10,436 bases of DNA, from the NCBI GenBank assembly GCA_017551845.1, contig JAFZKR010000013.1, forward strand, positions 1-10,436. Direction: 5' to 3'. The position numbers and the translations under genes are program-made. This DNA is from Bacteroidaceae bacterium (lineage in GTDB: Bacteria; Bacteroidota; Bacteroidia; Bacteroidales; Bacteroidaceae). The notes beneath the pieces are model-generated. The model had not been told where the DNA came from, ran no database searches, and saw nothing but the letters and a program-made list of their open reading frames with translations. How positions within the stretch are numbered: the stretch's first letter is position 1; each line of letters starts with the position of its first letter. Positions 1 through 6,265 of this stretch are shown piece after piece.

Positions 1-230
1 CCGTCCAGAGTGTCAAGCAGGCTCACTGTCCCTTCAATGCTGTCAACGGGCGGTATTATTACCGGCATTGCCCCTGATTCAAGGACAGACTTCCAATAGC
101 CTTGTGCCAATGTGCAGTCTCCGTCACGGAAATTACCGCTTATCCCGATGACCGGTATCCCTTCTCCTGGAATCACGGCTTTGCCGAAACATTCTGACAG
201 CCGGGATTCAAGTCTTTTTGCTTTGTCCAT
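1..230 (-). CDS. Peptidase C26 / class I glutamine amidotransferase-like protein (N-terminal part)
   Basis: Seen: an open frame of 76 codons from an ATG at 228-230 that runs off the left edge, so only the N-terminus is present. After about 25 residues comes a strand-turn pattern, PVIGISGNFRDGD, followed by a Y-W-x-S-V-L-E-S-G-A segment and PVIIPP. This is the usual opening of the gamma-glutamyl-gamma-aminobutyrate hydrolase (PuuD-like, peptidase C26) family: first beta strand, helix, then an 'AGG.P.llP'-type strand. The nucleophile Cys and the His/Glu of the triad would lie outside the window and cannot be checked. The start is 6 bases after the stop of the Lrp-type regulator, so the two are probably one transcript. 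Substrate is unknown; family members cleave gamma-glutamyl amide bonds. A fusion to another domain beyond the edge is possible. Confidence 0.75.
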   Translation of the reverse strand, partial: MDKAKRLESRLSECFGKAVIPGEGIPVIGISGNFRDGDCTLAQGYWKSVLESGAMPVIIPPVDSIEGTVSLLDTLD

Positions 231-236
231 TACAGG

Positions 237-722
237 TCAGTCGGATATGGGAATCTCCTTCTTTATGCTTTCATCGAGCGAAATGAGGGTCTCTGTGGCG
301 GTCACGCCTTTTATCTCCTGGATGTGGCCGTTTATCAGCTCCATCAGGTGTGAGTTGTCCCGGGCGTACAGCTTGATCATCATTGTGTATCGTCCGGTAG
401 TGAAGTGGCTTTCCACAACTTCAGGAATCTGGTCCAGTTCAGCGACAACCTGATGGTACATCGAGCCCTTTTCCAGAGTAAGGCCTACGTAAGTACAGGT
501 GTTGTATCCTATGCTCCTGGGATTCACATGATAGCCGGAACCGGTTATCACACCGTCATCGAACATCCGCTGTACACGCTGGTGTATTGCGGCTCTTGAG
601 ACTCCGCACTGTCCGGCCACGTCGCGGAAAGGAATTCGTGCGTTCTGTGAGATGATACTGAGGATCTTCCTGTCCAGGGAGTCCATTCTTTCAGTAGTGG
701 TTAGCTGTTTTTTGTTGTTCAT
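237..722 (-). CDS. Lrp/AsnC-family transcriptional regulator
   Basis: A 161-residue protein, the normal size for this family (about 150-165). Residues 13-62 form the N-terminal winged helix-turn-helix (start MDSLDRKILSIISQNAR; recognition region CGVSRAAIHQRVQRM). Residues about 75-150 form the RAM/AsnC ligand-binding and oligomerisation domain, ending in T-x-T-L-I-S-L-D-E-S-I-K-K-E-I-P-I. Family members are DNA-binding octamers or dimers that usually sense amino acids and often repress their own gene. Start choice: ATG at 720-722 sits about 30 bases after a good promoter; a second ATG at 684-686 (149 residues) is also possible. The frame stays open upstream to about 986 but there it is basic, low-quality sequence antisense-free but overlapping the lipoprotein tail, so I reject it. 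Followed after 6 bases by the C26-like gene, a possible target. Effector unknown. Confidence 0.93.
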   Translation of the reverse strand: MNNKKQLTTTERMDSLDRKILSIISQNARIPFRDVAGQCGVSRAAIHQRVQRMFDDGVITGSGYHVNPRSIGYNTCTYVGLTLEKGSMYHQVVAELDQIPEVVESHFTTGRYTMMIKLYARDNSHLMELINGHIQEIKGVTATETLISLDESIKKEIPISD

Positions 723-741
723 AATGTCAGCGAAATATGTT

Positions 742-766
742 ATTTTGAAGGGTTTCTCTTCAAAAT
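742..766. promoter_or_regulatory. Perfect inverted repeat over the lrp promoter (possible operator)
   Basis: Seen: ATTTTGAAG (742-750), a 7-base spacer, and CTTCAAAAT (758-766), a perfect 9-base inverted repeat. It covers most of the predicted -7 box (761-768) and the expected transcription start near 754 of the Lrp-type gene. Inference: an operator, with autorepression by the regulator as the simplest model, since many Lrp/AsnC proteins bind palindromes with AT-rich parts at their own promoters. An RNA hairpin role is less likely because half of it lies upstream of the predicted start site. Confidence 0.5.
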
Positions 767-791
767 TACCAACATTTTTCAATTCCTGCAA
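761..791 (-). promoter_or_regulatory. Predicted Bacteroidetes-type promoter of the Lrp-family gene
   Basis: Read on the minus strand: TTG (789-791), 20 bases, then TAATTTTG (761-768), an exact match to the TAnnTTTG -7 consensus used by the Bacteroidetes primary sigma factor. A second TTG is at 794-796. The predicted start near 754 leaves a leader of about 30 bases before the ATG at 722. It lies in the 103-base gap after the lipoprotein gene, so the regulator is probably transcribed at least partly apart from acpP-fabF. Confidence 0.6.
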
Positions 792-825
792 TACAATTGA
801 CTGACAAAATGAAATTTCGTTCCAC

Positions 826-2865
826 TTATTCGCCGTTCTTGCTGAACAGATTGCGCCGTTTGGCCTTGCGCTCCTCCTTTTTCTTTTTCTCGGCTGCCAT
901 CTGGGAGGCCTTCTTTTCCTCGCGTTCCACATTCTTCTTGTGGATGTCCTTTGTGGTCTTGTCGCTCTTCTGCTTGACGAGTTCATCAGGTTTCTGACGG
1001 AACAAAGGTGTTTCCTTCAGGTCCCACGGTTCGGTCTCATGGTACCAGTCCGCTTTGAGCTGGAATTTGTGGTTGAGATAATAGACCTCTTCGGGCTGAC
1101 GGTGCTCTTCGTAGTCACCTGTATCCCACACGCCGTTGCCGTTGCGGTCATTGAGGAGTGCCACATAATAGTTTCCCGGGTTGATCAGGAAGAAATCCGC
1201 ACTTCCGTTCTCAACGGCAGCGCTTTTGATGGTTTTTCCGCTTGAGTCAAGCAACAGGGCCCTGTATCCCGGGCGGGCGTTCCGGACATTTACCGTCAGG
1301 GTACTGTACATGTTCAGAGGATTGAACTTGAGAACACTCTCTATCTTGTCATTGTACAGCCCGTACAGACCCTGGATTGATGCGGAATCAATATTGATAC
1401 GGAATGTCTCTTCCGGTCTCCATTCGGCGTAAATATTGTATTTGAGCATGTCAATGGAGTCCTGTTCGAACTGGAACGGTGCAGCCGTCCATATAGTATC
1501 CTCCTTCCTGTACAGGTGGAGGGCGGTATCGGAGAGGAAAACAACCGGTTCAGGGAATGACAGCGTTACAGGTTTGTCAATGCTCAGATTACCGTTTGTT
1601 ATGGTGGCTTTGAGGAATACCTTTTCAGGTTCAAGAGCTTTGAGAATGCCTATGGAGTCATTGGCCTTTTCTAACCGTTTTATCTTTTTTTCCAGCTCCT
1701 TGGCTTCGTTCTCGGCCTTTTTGGCGGCATCCTTGAGAATCTTCTCGTGACTCTTTTTGGGTATAAGGCTCAGGGTATCAACCGTGGGTACCAGAATCCC
1801 GGCGGTGTCCGATGCCAGATAACCCACGCTTATCATCAGGGTATCCATGTAATATATGGTGGTGTCCTTCATCCAGAAGGTCAGGGTGTCGAATCTGGCC
1901 GTATGCTGGACAATGTAGGCATCTTTCTCATCGAAATTGAGTCCTTTCACGACAGGCATGGAGTCAAGTGGAAGTGCAAACTCCAACGAGAATTTCTCAT
2001 GGGTATCCCGTTGATATTTGGACATGTACTGGATGACCGGGGTGGGTTGGAAGGCAAGGAGGGTTATGTCATCGGGCATGAACCGTGTATATTGGACCAA
2101 CAGAATGGAATCACTGCCATCGGCTTTCTTCAGCGTGTCGCTCCTGAAACGCATTTCGTGGGAGGGAATGACCAGCGAATCCATCCACGCTATCATCTCA
2201 TTACGCTGGGAATAGCTGAAAGTCTGGTCCATGTCCTGTACTGCATAGATGCGGTAGGTCCCGGGAGCCATACCTCTTATCACGAAATGACCGCCTCCGT
2301 CCGTACGGGATACACGATCGAACTGTTTGGTCATGAAAGCCGAATCCGACAGGTCGCTGTGCAGTCCCACTGTAATACCCTTGACGGGTTCCAGGTTTTT
2401 AGCATTGAGTACGTACCCCGAAACCTCAAGAGTGTCGAGCTCCTCTCCGGTGGTGAACCTGAAACAGAAATTACCCAGGGGATTGCCCTCGTTGTTATCG
2501 ACTATCCCGTCCGAGAAATCAATGGTATAGGTGGTGTTGGCCTTGAGCGAGTCAAACAGTTCCACCTGTATTTTCTTGCCGTTGACCTTTATCTCCGGCT
2601 GCTCCTGCTGGGGAGGTGAAATAATGACCTTTTCAACGGCATTTTCAAGCTTTATGAACTCATTGAAATCGATGGTCACCTTCTTGCCCTTGAATCCTGT
2701 TGACTCCATAGCGGGATTGCTGCCCACTATGCGTGGAGGTGTCTCATCGTACGAACCCCCGTCGGGGTTGGACACCGCGGCACAACCCAAAAATGCGGCA
2801 ATAGCAGTTATTGCCAATGCCGCATTCCTGATTCTTTTCCGGCTTATGGAGTCCTTTCTTTTCAA
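826..2865 (-). CDS. Large Ig-like (Big_5/SbsA-type) domain lipoprotein
   Basis: A 679-residue envelope protein. Residues 1-27 are a signal peptide with a basic start and hydrophobic core; A-F-L-G-C28 resembles a lipobox, so C28 is probably the lipidated residue, though Phe at -3 is less usual. Residues 42-140 (ETPPRIVGSNPAMESTGF through FRFTTG) match the Big_5/SbsA Ig-like fold. Residues 145-215 look like a carboxypeptidase-regulatory/Cna-B-like beta sandwich (V-S-G-Y-V-L... GMAPGTYRIYAV). Residues 374-411 are a charged, probable coiled coil. Residues 520-600 form another beta domain with an Asp/Asn-rich loop, NDRNGNGVWDTGDY (572-585), which could bind calcium. The tail (622-679) is very rich in Lys, Glu and Arg. 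The start is TTG at 2863-2865: no in-frame ATG is near, and AAGGA lies 5 bases upstream. One base separates it from the fabF stop, implying co-transcription. Function is unknown; family members are annotated only as Ig-like domain proteins. Confidence 0.85.
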   Translation of the reverse strand: MKRKDSISRKRIRNAALAITAIAAFLGCAAVSNPDGGSYDETPPRIVGSNPAMESTGFKGKKVTIDFNEFIKLENAVEKVIISPPQQEQPEIKVNGKKIQVELFDSLKANTTYTIDFSDGIVDNNEGNPLGNFCFRFTTGEELDTLEVSGYVLNAKNLEPVKGITVGLHSDLSDSAFMTKQFDRVSRTDGGGHFVIRGMAPGTYRIYAVQDMDQTFSYSQRNEMIAWMDSLVIPSHEMRFRSDTLKKADGSDSILLVQYTRFMPDDITLLAFQPTPVIQYMSKYQRDTHEKFSLEFALPLDSMPVVKGLNFDEKDAYIVQHTARFDTLTFWMKDTTIYYMDTLMISVGYLASDTAGILVPTVDTLSLIPKKSHEKILKDAAKKAENEAKELEKKIKRLEKANDSIGILKALEPEKVFLKATITNGNLSIDKPVTLSFPEPVVFLSDTALHLYRKEDTIWTAAPFQFEQDSIDMLKYNIYAEWRPEETFRINIDSASIQGLYGLYNDKIESVLKFNPLNMYSTLTVNVRNARPGYRALLLDSSGKTIKSAAVENGSADFFLINPGNYYVALLNDRNGNGVWDTGDYEEHRQPEEVYYLNHKFQLKADWYHETEPWDLKETPLFRQKPDELVKQKSDKTTKDIHKKNVEREEKKASQMAAEKKKKEERKAKRRNLFSKNGE

Positions 2866-2866
2866 A

Positions 2867-4141
2867 TCAGTCCTTGTATTTCTTGAAGATAATGCATGAA
2901 TTGTGTCCTCCGAAACCGAAGGTGTTCGACAGGGCTGCCCGTACTGTACGTTTCTGGGCCTTGTTGAAAGTGAAATTCATGCGATAGTCAATCTCAGGGT
3001 CGTCATCGCCCTCCTCATGGTTTATGGTAGGCGGAACGATATCGTTCTTGACGGCCAGGACTGATGCTATGGCTTCAATTGCACCGGCTCCTCCCAGAAG
3101 ATGTCCTGTCATGGACTTGGTAGAGCTGAGATTGAGCCTGTAGGCGTCCTCCTTGAACACAGCCTTTATGGCCTTGCACTCGGCAATGTCACCTAAAGGT
3201 GTCGATGTGCCGTGCATGTTGATGTAGTCTATGTCGGCCGATGTGAATCCTGCATCGTCAAGTGCCTCCTGCATAACCCTGATGGCGCCGTTTCCTTCCG
3301 GATCGGGAGCTGTTACGTGGTATGCATCGGCAGTAGCGCCCCATCCGGCCACCTCGGCGTATATTTTTGCGCCGCGGGCCTTGGCGTGTTCCAGTTCCTC
3401 AAGGATGAGGACACCTCCGCCTTCGCCCAGGACGAATCCGTCACGGCTGGCGCTCATGGGACGGGAAGCTGTGGCGGGTGAGTCATTTCTGGTGGAGAGC
3501 GCATGCATCACTCCGAATCCGCATATTCCGCAGTCTCCAACGGCTGCCTCGGCTCCGCCGGACACAATGACATCGGCCCTTCCGAGCCGTATCAGGTTGA
3601 CAGCGTCAATTAGAGCGTGTGTGCCGGATGCACATGCCGATGATGTGGTGTAGTTGGGTCCTTTCAACTTGAACATGATTGAAATCTGTCCTGCAGCTAT
3701 GGAACCCAGTATGCGAGGAACGAAGAAAGGTGTCACTTTCAGTTCCTGGCCCATTTTCTTCTGCTCGTGGATGGTGTCATTACCCTCTTCGAAGGAATCC
3801 ACACCTCCCATACCGAAACCCAGGATTACTCCTATGCGGTTAAGGTTCTCTTTTTCCAGATCAAGCGCGGAATCCTGAATGGCCTGGATTGCCGAGGCGG
3901 TGGCGTATTGTGAATAACGGTCCATCTTACGAGCCTCCTTGCGGTCCATGTAGTCACCAATCTCGAATCCCTTCACCTCACAGGCGAACTTGACCTTGGT
4001 CTTGATTTTCTCAGTGTCGAAACATGAAACGGGCACGGCACCACTCACCCCGGCCAAGGCATTCTCCCAGAATTCACTGACAGTGTTGCCAATAGGGGTG
4101 ACGGCACCAAGCCCCGTCACGACAACTCTCTTGAGATCCAT
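2867..4141 (-). CDS. fabF: Beta-ketoacyl-[acyl-carrier-protein] synthase II
   Basis: A 424-residue condensing enzyme, close to the usual 410-420. It extends acyl-ACP by two carbons from malonyl-ACP in cytoplasmic type II fatty acid synthesis. All catalytic positions are present: Cys170 in TTSSACASG, His310 in NMHGTSTPLGD, Lys342 and His347 in TKSMTGHLLGGAGA, matching C163, H303, K335 and H340 of the E. coli enzyme. The C-terminal glycine-rich SNTFGFGGHN (405-414) is intact. The N-terminus KRVVVTGLGAVTPIGN is typical of FabF rather than FabB. The ATG at 4139-4141 is 27 bases after the acpP stop, so the enzyme and its carrier partner share a transcript. The downstream lipoprotein follows after a single base. 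Confidence 0.97.
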   Translation of the reverse strand: MDLKRVVVTGLGAVTPIGNTVSEFWENALAGVSGAVPVSCFDTEKIKTKVKFACEVKGFEIGDYMDRKEARKMDRYSQYATASAIQAIQDSALDLEKENLNRIGVILGFGMGGVDSFEEGNDTIHEQKKMGQELKVTPFFVPRILGSIAAGQISIMFKLKGPNYTTSSACASGTHALIDAVNLIRLGRADVIVSGGAEAAVGDCGICGFGVMHALSTRNDSPATASRPMSASRDGFVLGEGGGVLILEELEHAKARGAKIYAEVAGWGATADAYHVTAPDPEGNGAIRVMQEALDDAGFTSADIDYINMHGTSTPLGDIAECKAIKAVFKEDAYRLNLSSTKSMTGHLLGGAGAIEAIASVLAVKNDIVPPTINHEEGDDDPEIDYRMNFTFNKAQKRTVRAALSNTFGFGGHNSCIIFKKYKD

Positions 4142-4162
4142 TGTAATATGGATTACAGCTGT
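4142..4162 (-). promoter_or_regulatory. Inverted repeats in the acpP-fabF gap abutting the fabF start
   Basis: Read on the minus strand, TGTAAT-CCAT-ATTACA (4142-4157) is a perfect 6-base inverted repeat ending at the base just before the fabF ATG. It shares bases with the 8-base palindrome ACAGCTGT (4155-4162). In the mRNA the first could fold into a hairpin against the start codon. Inference: it may lower fabF translation relative to acpP, whose product is needed in far greater amounts. With only 6 A/U-rich pairs it would be weak. Confidence 0.35.
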
Positions 4163-4168
4163 TAAGGC

Positions 4169-4414
4169 TTATTGTTCAACAGCCTTGGCAATCATTTCGA
4201 TAGCTTCACCTACAGTTGTGATTTTTTCAGCCTGGTCATCAGGTATTGAAATACCGAATTCCTTCTCGAACTCCATGATGAGCTCAACGGTGTCCAGTGA
4301 ATCTGCACCAAGGTCACTTGCAAAACTTGCCTCGGGGGTAACTTCGGATATCTCTACACCCAGTTTGTCAACGATGATAGCTTTAACTCTCTCAGCAATC
4401 TGTGAATCTGCCAT
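4169..4414 (-). CDS. acpP: Acyl carrier protein
   Basis: An 81-residue acidic protein of standard length (77-82). It carries growing acyl chains on a 4'-phosphopantetheine arm for fatty acid and lipid A synthesis in the cytoplasm. Ser39 in the signature [19 protein letters not shown] is the attachment residue. The four-helix pattern is complete, including the [17 protein letters not shown] segment before the last helix. The ATG at 4412-4414 is first of an apparent acpP-fabF-lipoprotein transcript. No clear Shine-Dalgarno is seen; the leader is A/T-rich, as is common in Bacteroidetes. Confidence 0.98.
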   Translation of the reverse strand: MADSQIAERVKAIIVDKLGVEISEVTPEASFASDLGADSLDTVELIMEFEKEFGISIPDDQAEKITTVGEAIEMIAKAVEQ

Positions 4415-4455
4415 AGTTTTCAGTTTTTAAAAGTTTATGAATACAAATAGATATG

Positions 4456-4486
4456 CAAAGAAACTTAAATAAAGCCTTTACGGCAA
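4456..4486 (-). promoter_or_regulatory. Candidate acpP-fabF promoter
   Basis: On the minus strand: TTG (4484-4486), 20 bases, then TTTCTTTG (4456-4463), one mismatch from the TAnnTTTG -7 consensus. It would start transcription near 4449, about 35 bases before the acpP ATG. The spacer holds a small palindrome, TAAAGGCTTTA (4470-4480), which could be a regulator site but may be chance. The strand and distance fit; the imperfect -7 box keeps confidence moderate. Confidence 0.45.
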
Positions 4487-4560
4487 GAGTAGGAACCCGT
4501 ATTTGATTCATCCGTGCACAGAATTGCAAATTATGTGTAACGTTGATTTGGGTGCAACGA

Positions 4561-4591
4561 TTTGCAGTTATGAAAATATCAGTTACATTTG
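4561..4591 (+). promoter_or_regulatory. Predicted promoter of the DUF4254-GT9 pair
   Basis: TTTG (4561-4564), 19 bases, then TACATTTG (4584-4591): a full match to the Bacteroidetes -33/-7 consensus. The expected start site near 4598 leaves only about 14 bases of leader before the ATG at 4612-4614, with no Shine-Dalgarno in that leader. It is divergent from the acpP promoter in a 197-base spacer. Confidence 0.7.
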
Positions 4592-4611
4592 CAAGGATAA
4601 ACAAGCGAATT

Positions 4612-5223
4612 ATGTCATTCAGCAGTGAAAGCCTCGCCATTTTCAATCGCGCCATCACCGATTATCATGTCAACGACAATGTGGATACACCTGTATCTGA
4701 TCCGTTCCCGGTCAAGAGTATAGATTATTACCTTTATCTTAAGAACTGGATTGATACGGTTCAATGGCATCTGGAGGATATTATACGTGACCCGGACATA
4801 GATCCTCTGAAAGCACTTGCCATAAAAAGGCGCATAGACCGTTCCAACCAGGAGCGTACGGATATCGTTGAATTGATTGACAGTTATTTCCTGGACCTCT
4901 TCAAAGATGTGGATGTCAATTCTGACGCCACCATCAACACCGAGAGTCCGGCTTGGGCGGTTGACAGGCTTTCCATCCTTGCGCTCAAGATATATCACAT
5001 GTCATTGGAGGTGTCCCGTACAGACGTGAGCAGGGAGCATATATCCTCATGCCGCGAAAAACTTGATATCCTTCTGCAGCAGAGGGATGACCTCTCGCAG
5101 GCAATTGACATGTTGCTGGACGATATGGCCGCAGGCCGCAAGTACATGAAAGTCTATAGACAGATGAAGATGTACAATGACCCCGCATTGAATCCCATCC
5201 TTTACGGCCGAAATGGAAAATGA
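4612..5223 (+). CDS. DUF4254 family protein of unknown function
   Basis: A 203-residue, mostly helical, soluble protein without signal peptide or membrane segment. Its length and pattern fit DUF4254, a family known mainly from Bacteroidetes. Visible landmarks are a W-x-x-x-x-Q-W-H-L-E-D-I-I-R-D segment (46-60), the polar helix IDRSNQERTDIVELID (75-90), NTESPAWAVDRLSILALKIYHM-type core (109-130), a coiled-coil-like stretch (141-172, many Leu and charged residues) and a short tail ending LNPILYGRNGK. Start choice: ATG 4612 lies just after a consensus promoter; upstream in-frame ATGs at 4543 and 4570 would lie in or before that promoter. The end overlaps the glycosyltransferase start by 11 bases, so translation is probably coupled. 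Function not known; a role in glycan or LPS assembly with its partner is inference from context only. Confidence 0.88.
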   Translation: MSFSSESLAIFNRAITDYHVNDNVDTPVSDPFPVKSIDYYLYLKNWIDTVQWHLEDIIRDPDIDPLKALAIKRRIDRSNQERTDIVELIDSYFLDLFKDVDVNSDATINTESPAWAVDRLSILALKIYHMSLEVSRTDVSREHISSCREKLDILLQQRDDLSQAIDMLLDDMAAGRKYMKVYRQMKMYNDPALNPILYGRNGK

Positions 5224-6265
5224 TTCCCATCCAAAATACGGCAAGGTCCTGCTCATCCGTTTTTCGGCCATTGGCGATGTAGCTCTGGGCGTACCTGTAG
5301 TGCATTCGCTTGCCGTCGCCTTTCCCGACACTTCATTTACCGTACTTACCGGCGCCCGCTTCGTACCTTTTTTTAAAGGTTTGCCCGCCAATGCTCATGT
5401 CATCGGTGTTGACATCAAGAAGGATTATCACGGACGGGGCGGAACAGGTCGTCTGTTCAGTATGCTTGAGCCTATGGGGTTTGATGCTGTGGCCGACCTT
5501 CACGGTGTGTTGCGCACCTATTCCCTTGACATGAAGTTCCGGCTGCACGGTATTCCTGTCCGGTGCATAAATAAGGAACGTATCTCACGCTACAGGCTTA
5601 CGAGGCTGCATTTCAAGGACCTGAGGCCTCGAACCACTTCTGTGGAACGTTACCGTAAGGTTCTGGAACGTCTGGGGTTCCGTTTCAAAGTGGAATCCGG
5701 TACGCTCTTTCCGCATGGAACGGCCGATATGACGCAGGTCTCTGCCATCACGGGGGAGAAACTCTCGCCTTGGATAGGGGTTGCTCCTTTCGCCGCCCAT
5801 AAGGGTAAGGTCTATCCTTTGGAGCTGATGGAGAGAGTTGTGGCCGATATTGACGCTTCCGGTCCCTGCCGTCAGTTCATCTTTGCCTATGGAAAAGAAA
5901 GGGAGCTCGTGAGCGGTTGGGAGGCCAAGTATCCTTCTGTTACTCTGATTGATACCCATTTGGGACTGGAGGGTGAGCTGGTGCTTATCAACCATCTGGA
6001 TGTGATGCTCTCGATGGATTCCTCCAACATGCACATCGCTTCACTTACCGGAACCCCCGTAGTATCGGTCTGGGGAGCCACTCACCCCGCCGCCGGTTTC
6101 ATGGGATACGGACAAAAGGAAGAGGATTGCGTTCAGCTTGACATGAAGTGCCGTCCCTGTTCCATATACGGCAAGAAGAAGTGCAGGTATGGTGATTATC
6201 GCTGCCTTACGGGAATAGCGCCTGAAACCGTTACGGCTAAAGTCCTTGCCTATCTGCAGCGCTGA
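5213..6265 (+). CDS. Glycosyltransferase family 9 (heptosyltransferase-like)
   Basis: A 350-residue GT-B enzyme of normal length for family 9, which includes the LPS inner-core heptosyltransferases WaaC/WaaF. The N-terminal domain begins VLLIRFSAIGDVALGVP (12-28), with Asp22 at the position of the catalytic Asp in WaaC. ADLHGVLRT (94-102) is the next family landmark. The C-terminal nucleotide-sugar domain begins WIGVAPFAAHKGKVYP (187-202) and carries MDSSNMHIASLTGTPVVSVW (268-287) followed by GATHP. A cysteine group C313, C316, C324, C331 follows near the end. No signal peptide: it should act at the inner face of the cytoplasmic membrane. The ATG at 5213 is inside the DUF4254 end. Whether the donor is ADP-heptose, and the acceptor, cannot be told from sequence. 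The 3' end overlaps the convergent WbqC-like gene by 29 bases. Confidence 0.92.
   Translation: MENDSHPKYGKVLLIRFSAIGDVALGVPVVHSLAVAFPDTSFTVLTGARFVPFFKGLPANAHVIGVDIKKDYHGRGGTGRLFSMLEPMGFDAVADLHGVLRTYSLDMKFRLHGIPVRCINKERISRYRLTRLHFKDLRPRTTSVERYRKVLERLGFRFKVESGTLFPHGTADMTQVSAITGEKLSPWIGVAPFAAHKGKVYPLELMERVVADIDASGPCRQFIFAYGKERELVSGWEAKYPSVTLIDTHLGLEGELVLINHLDVMLSMDSSNMHIASLTGTPVVSVWGATHPAAGFMGYGQKEEDCVQLDMKCRPCSIYGKKKCRYGDYRCLTGIAPETVTAKVLAYLQR

Noticed and set aside
723..986. Upstream extension of the Lrp-type frame by about 88 residues
   Set aside because: The added part is read from an alternative frame of the lipoprotein's Lys/Arg-rich tail, is unlike any Lrp N-terminus, and would run through the predicted promoter.
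1747..2619. Long plus-strand open frame of 290 codons antisense to the lipoprotein gene
   Set aside because: No start signal, no recognisable family, and the opposite strand encodes a coherent lipoprotein with domains; it is a shadow.
4543..4611. Earlier ATG starts for the DUF4254 gene
   Set aside because: They lie upstream of or within the consensus promoter at 4561-4591, so they would not be in the main transcript.
4392..4658. Minus-strand open frame of 88 codons over the acpP-DUF4254 spacer
   Set aside because: It overlaps two well-supported genes and both promoters, and the translation shows no family features.
5585..6034. Minus-strand open frame of 149 codons inside the GT9 gene
   Set aside because: The plus strand carries all GT9 motifs here; the antisense frame has no recognisable domain.
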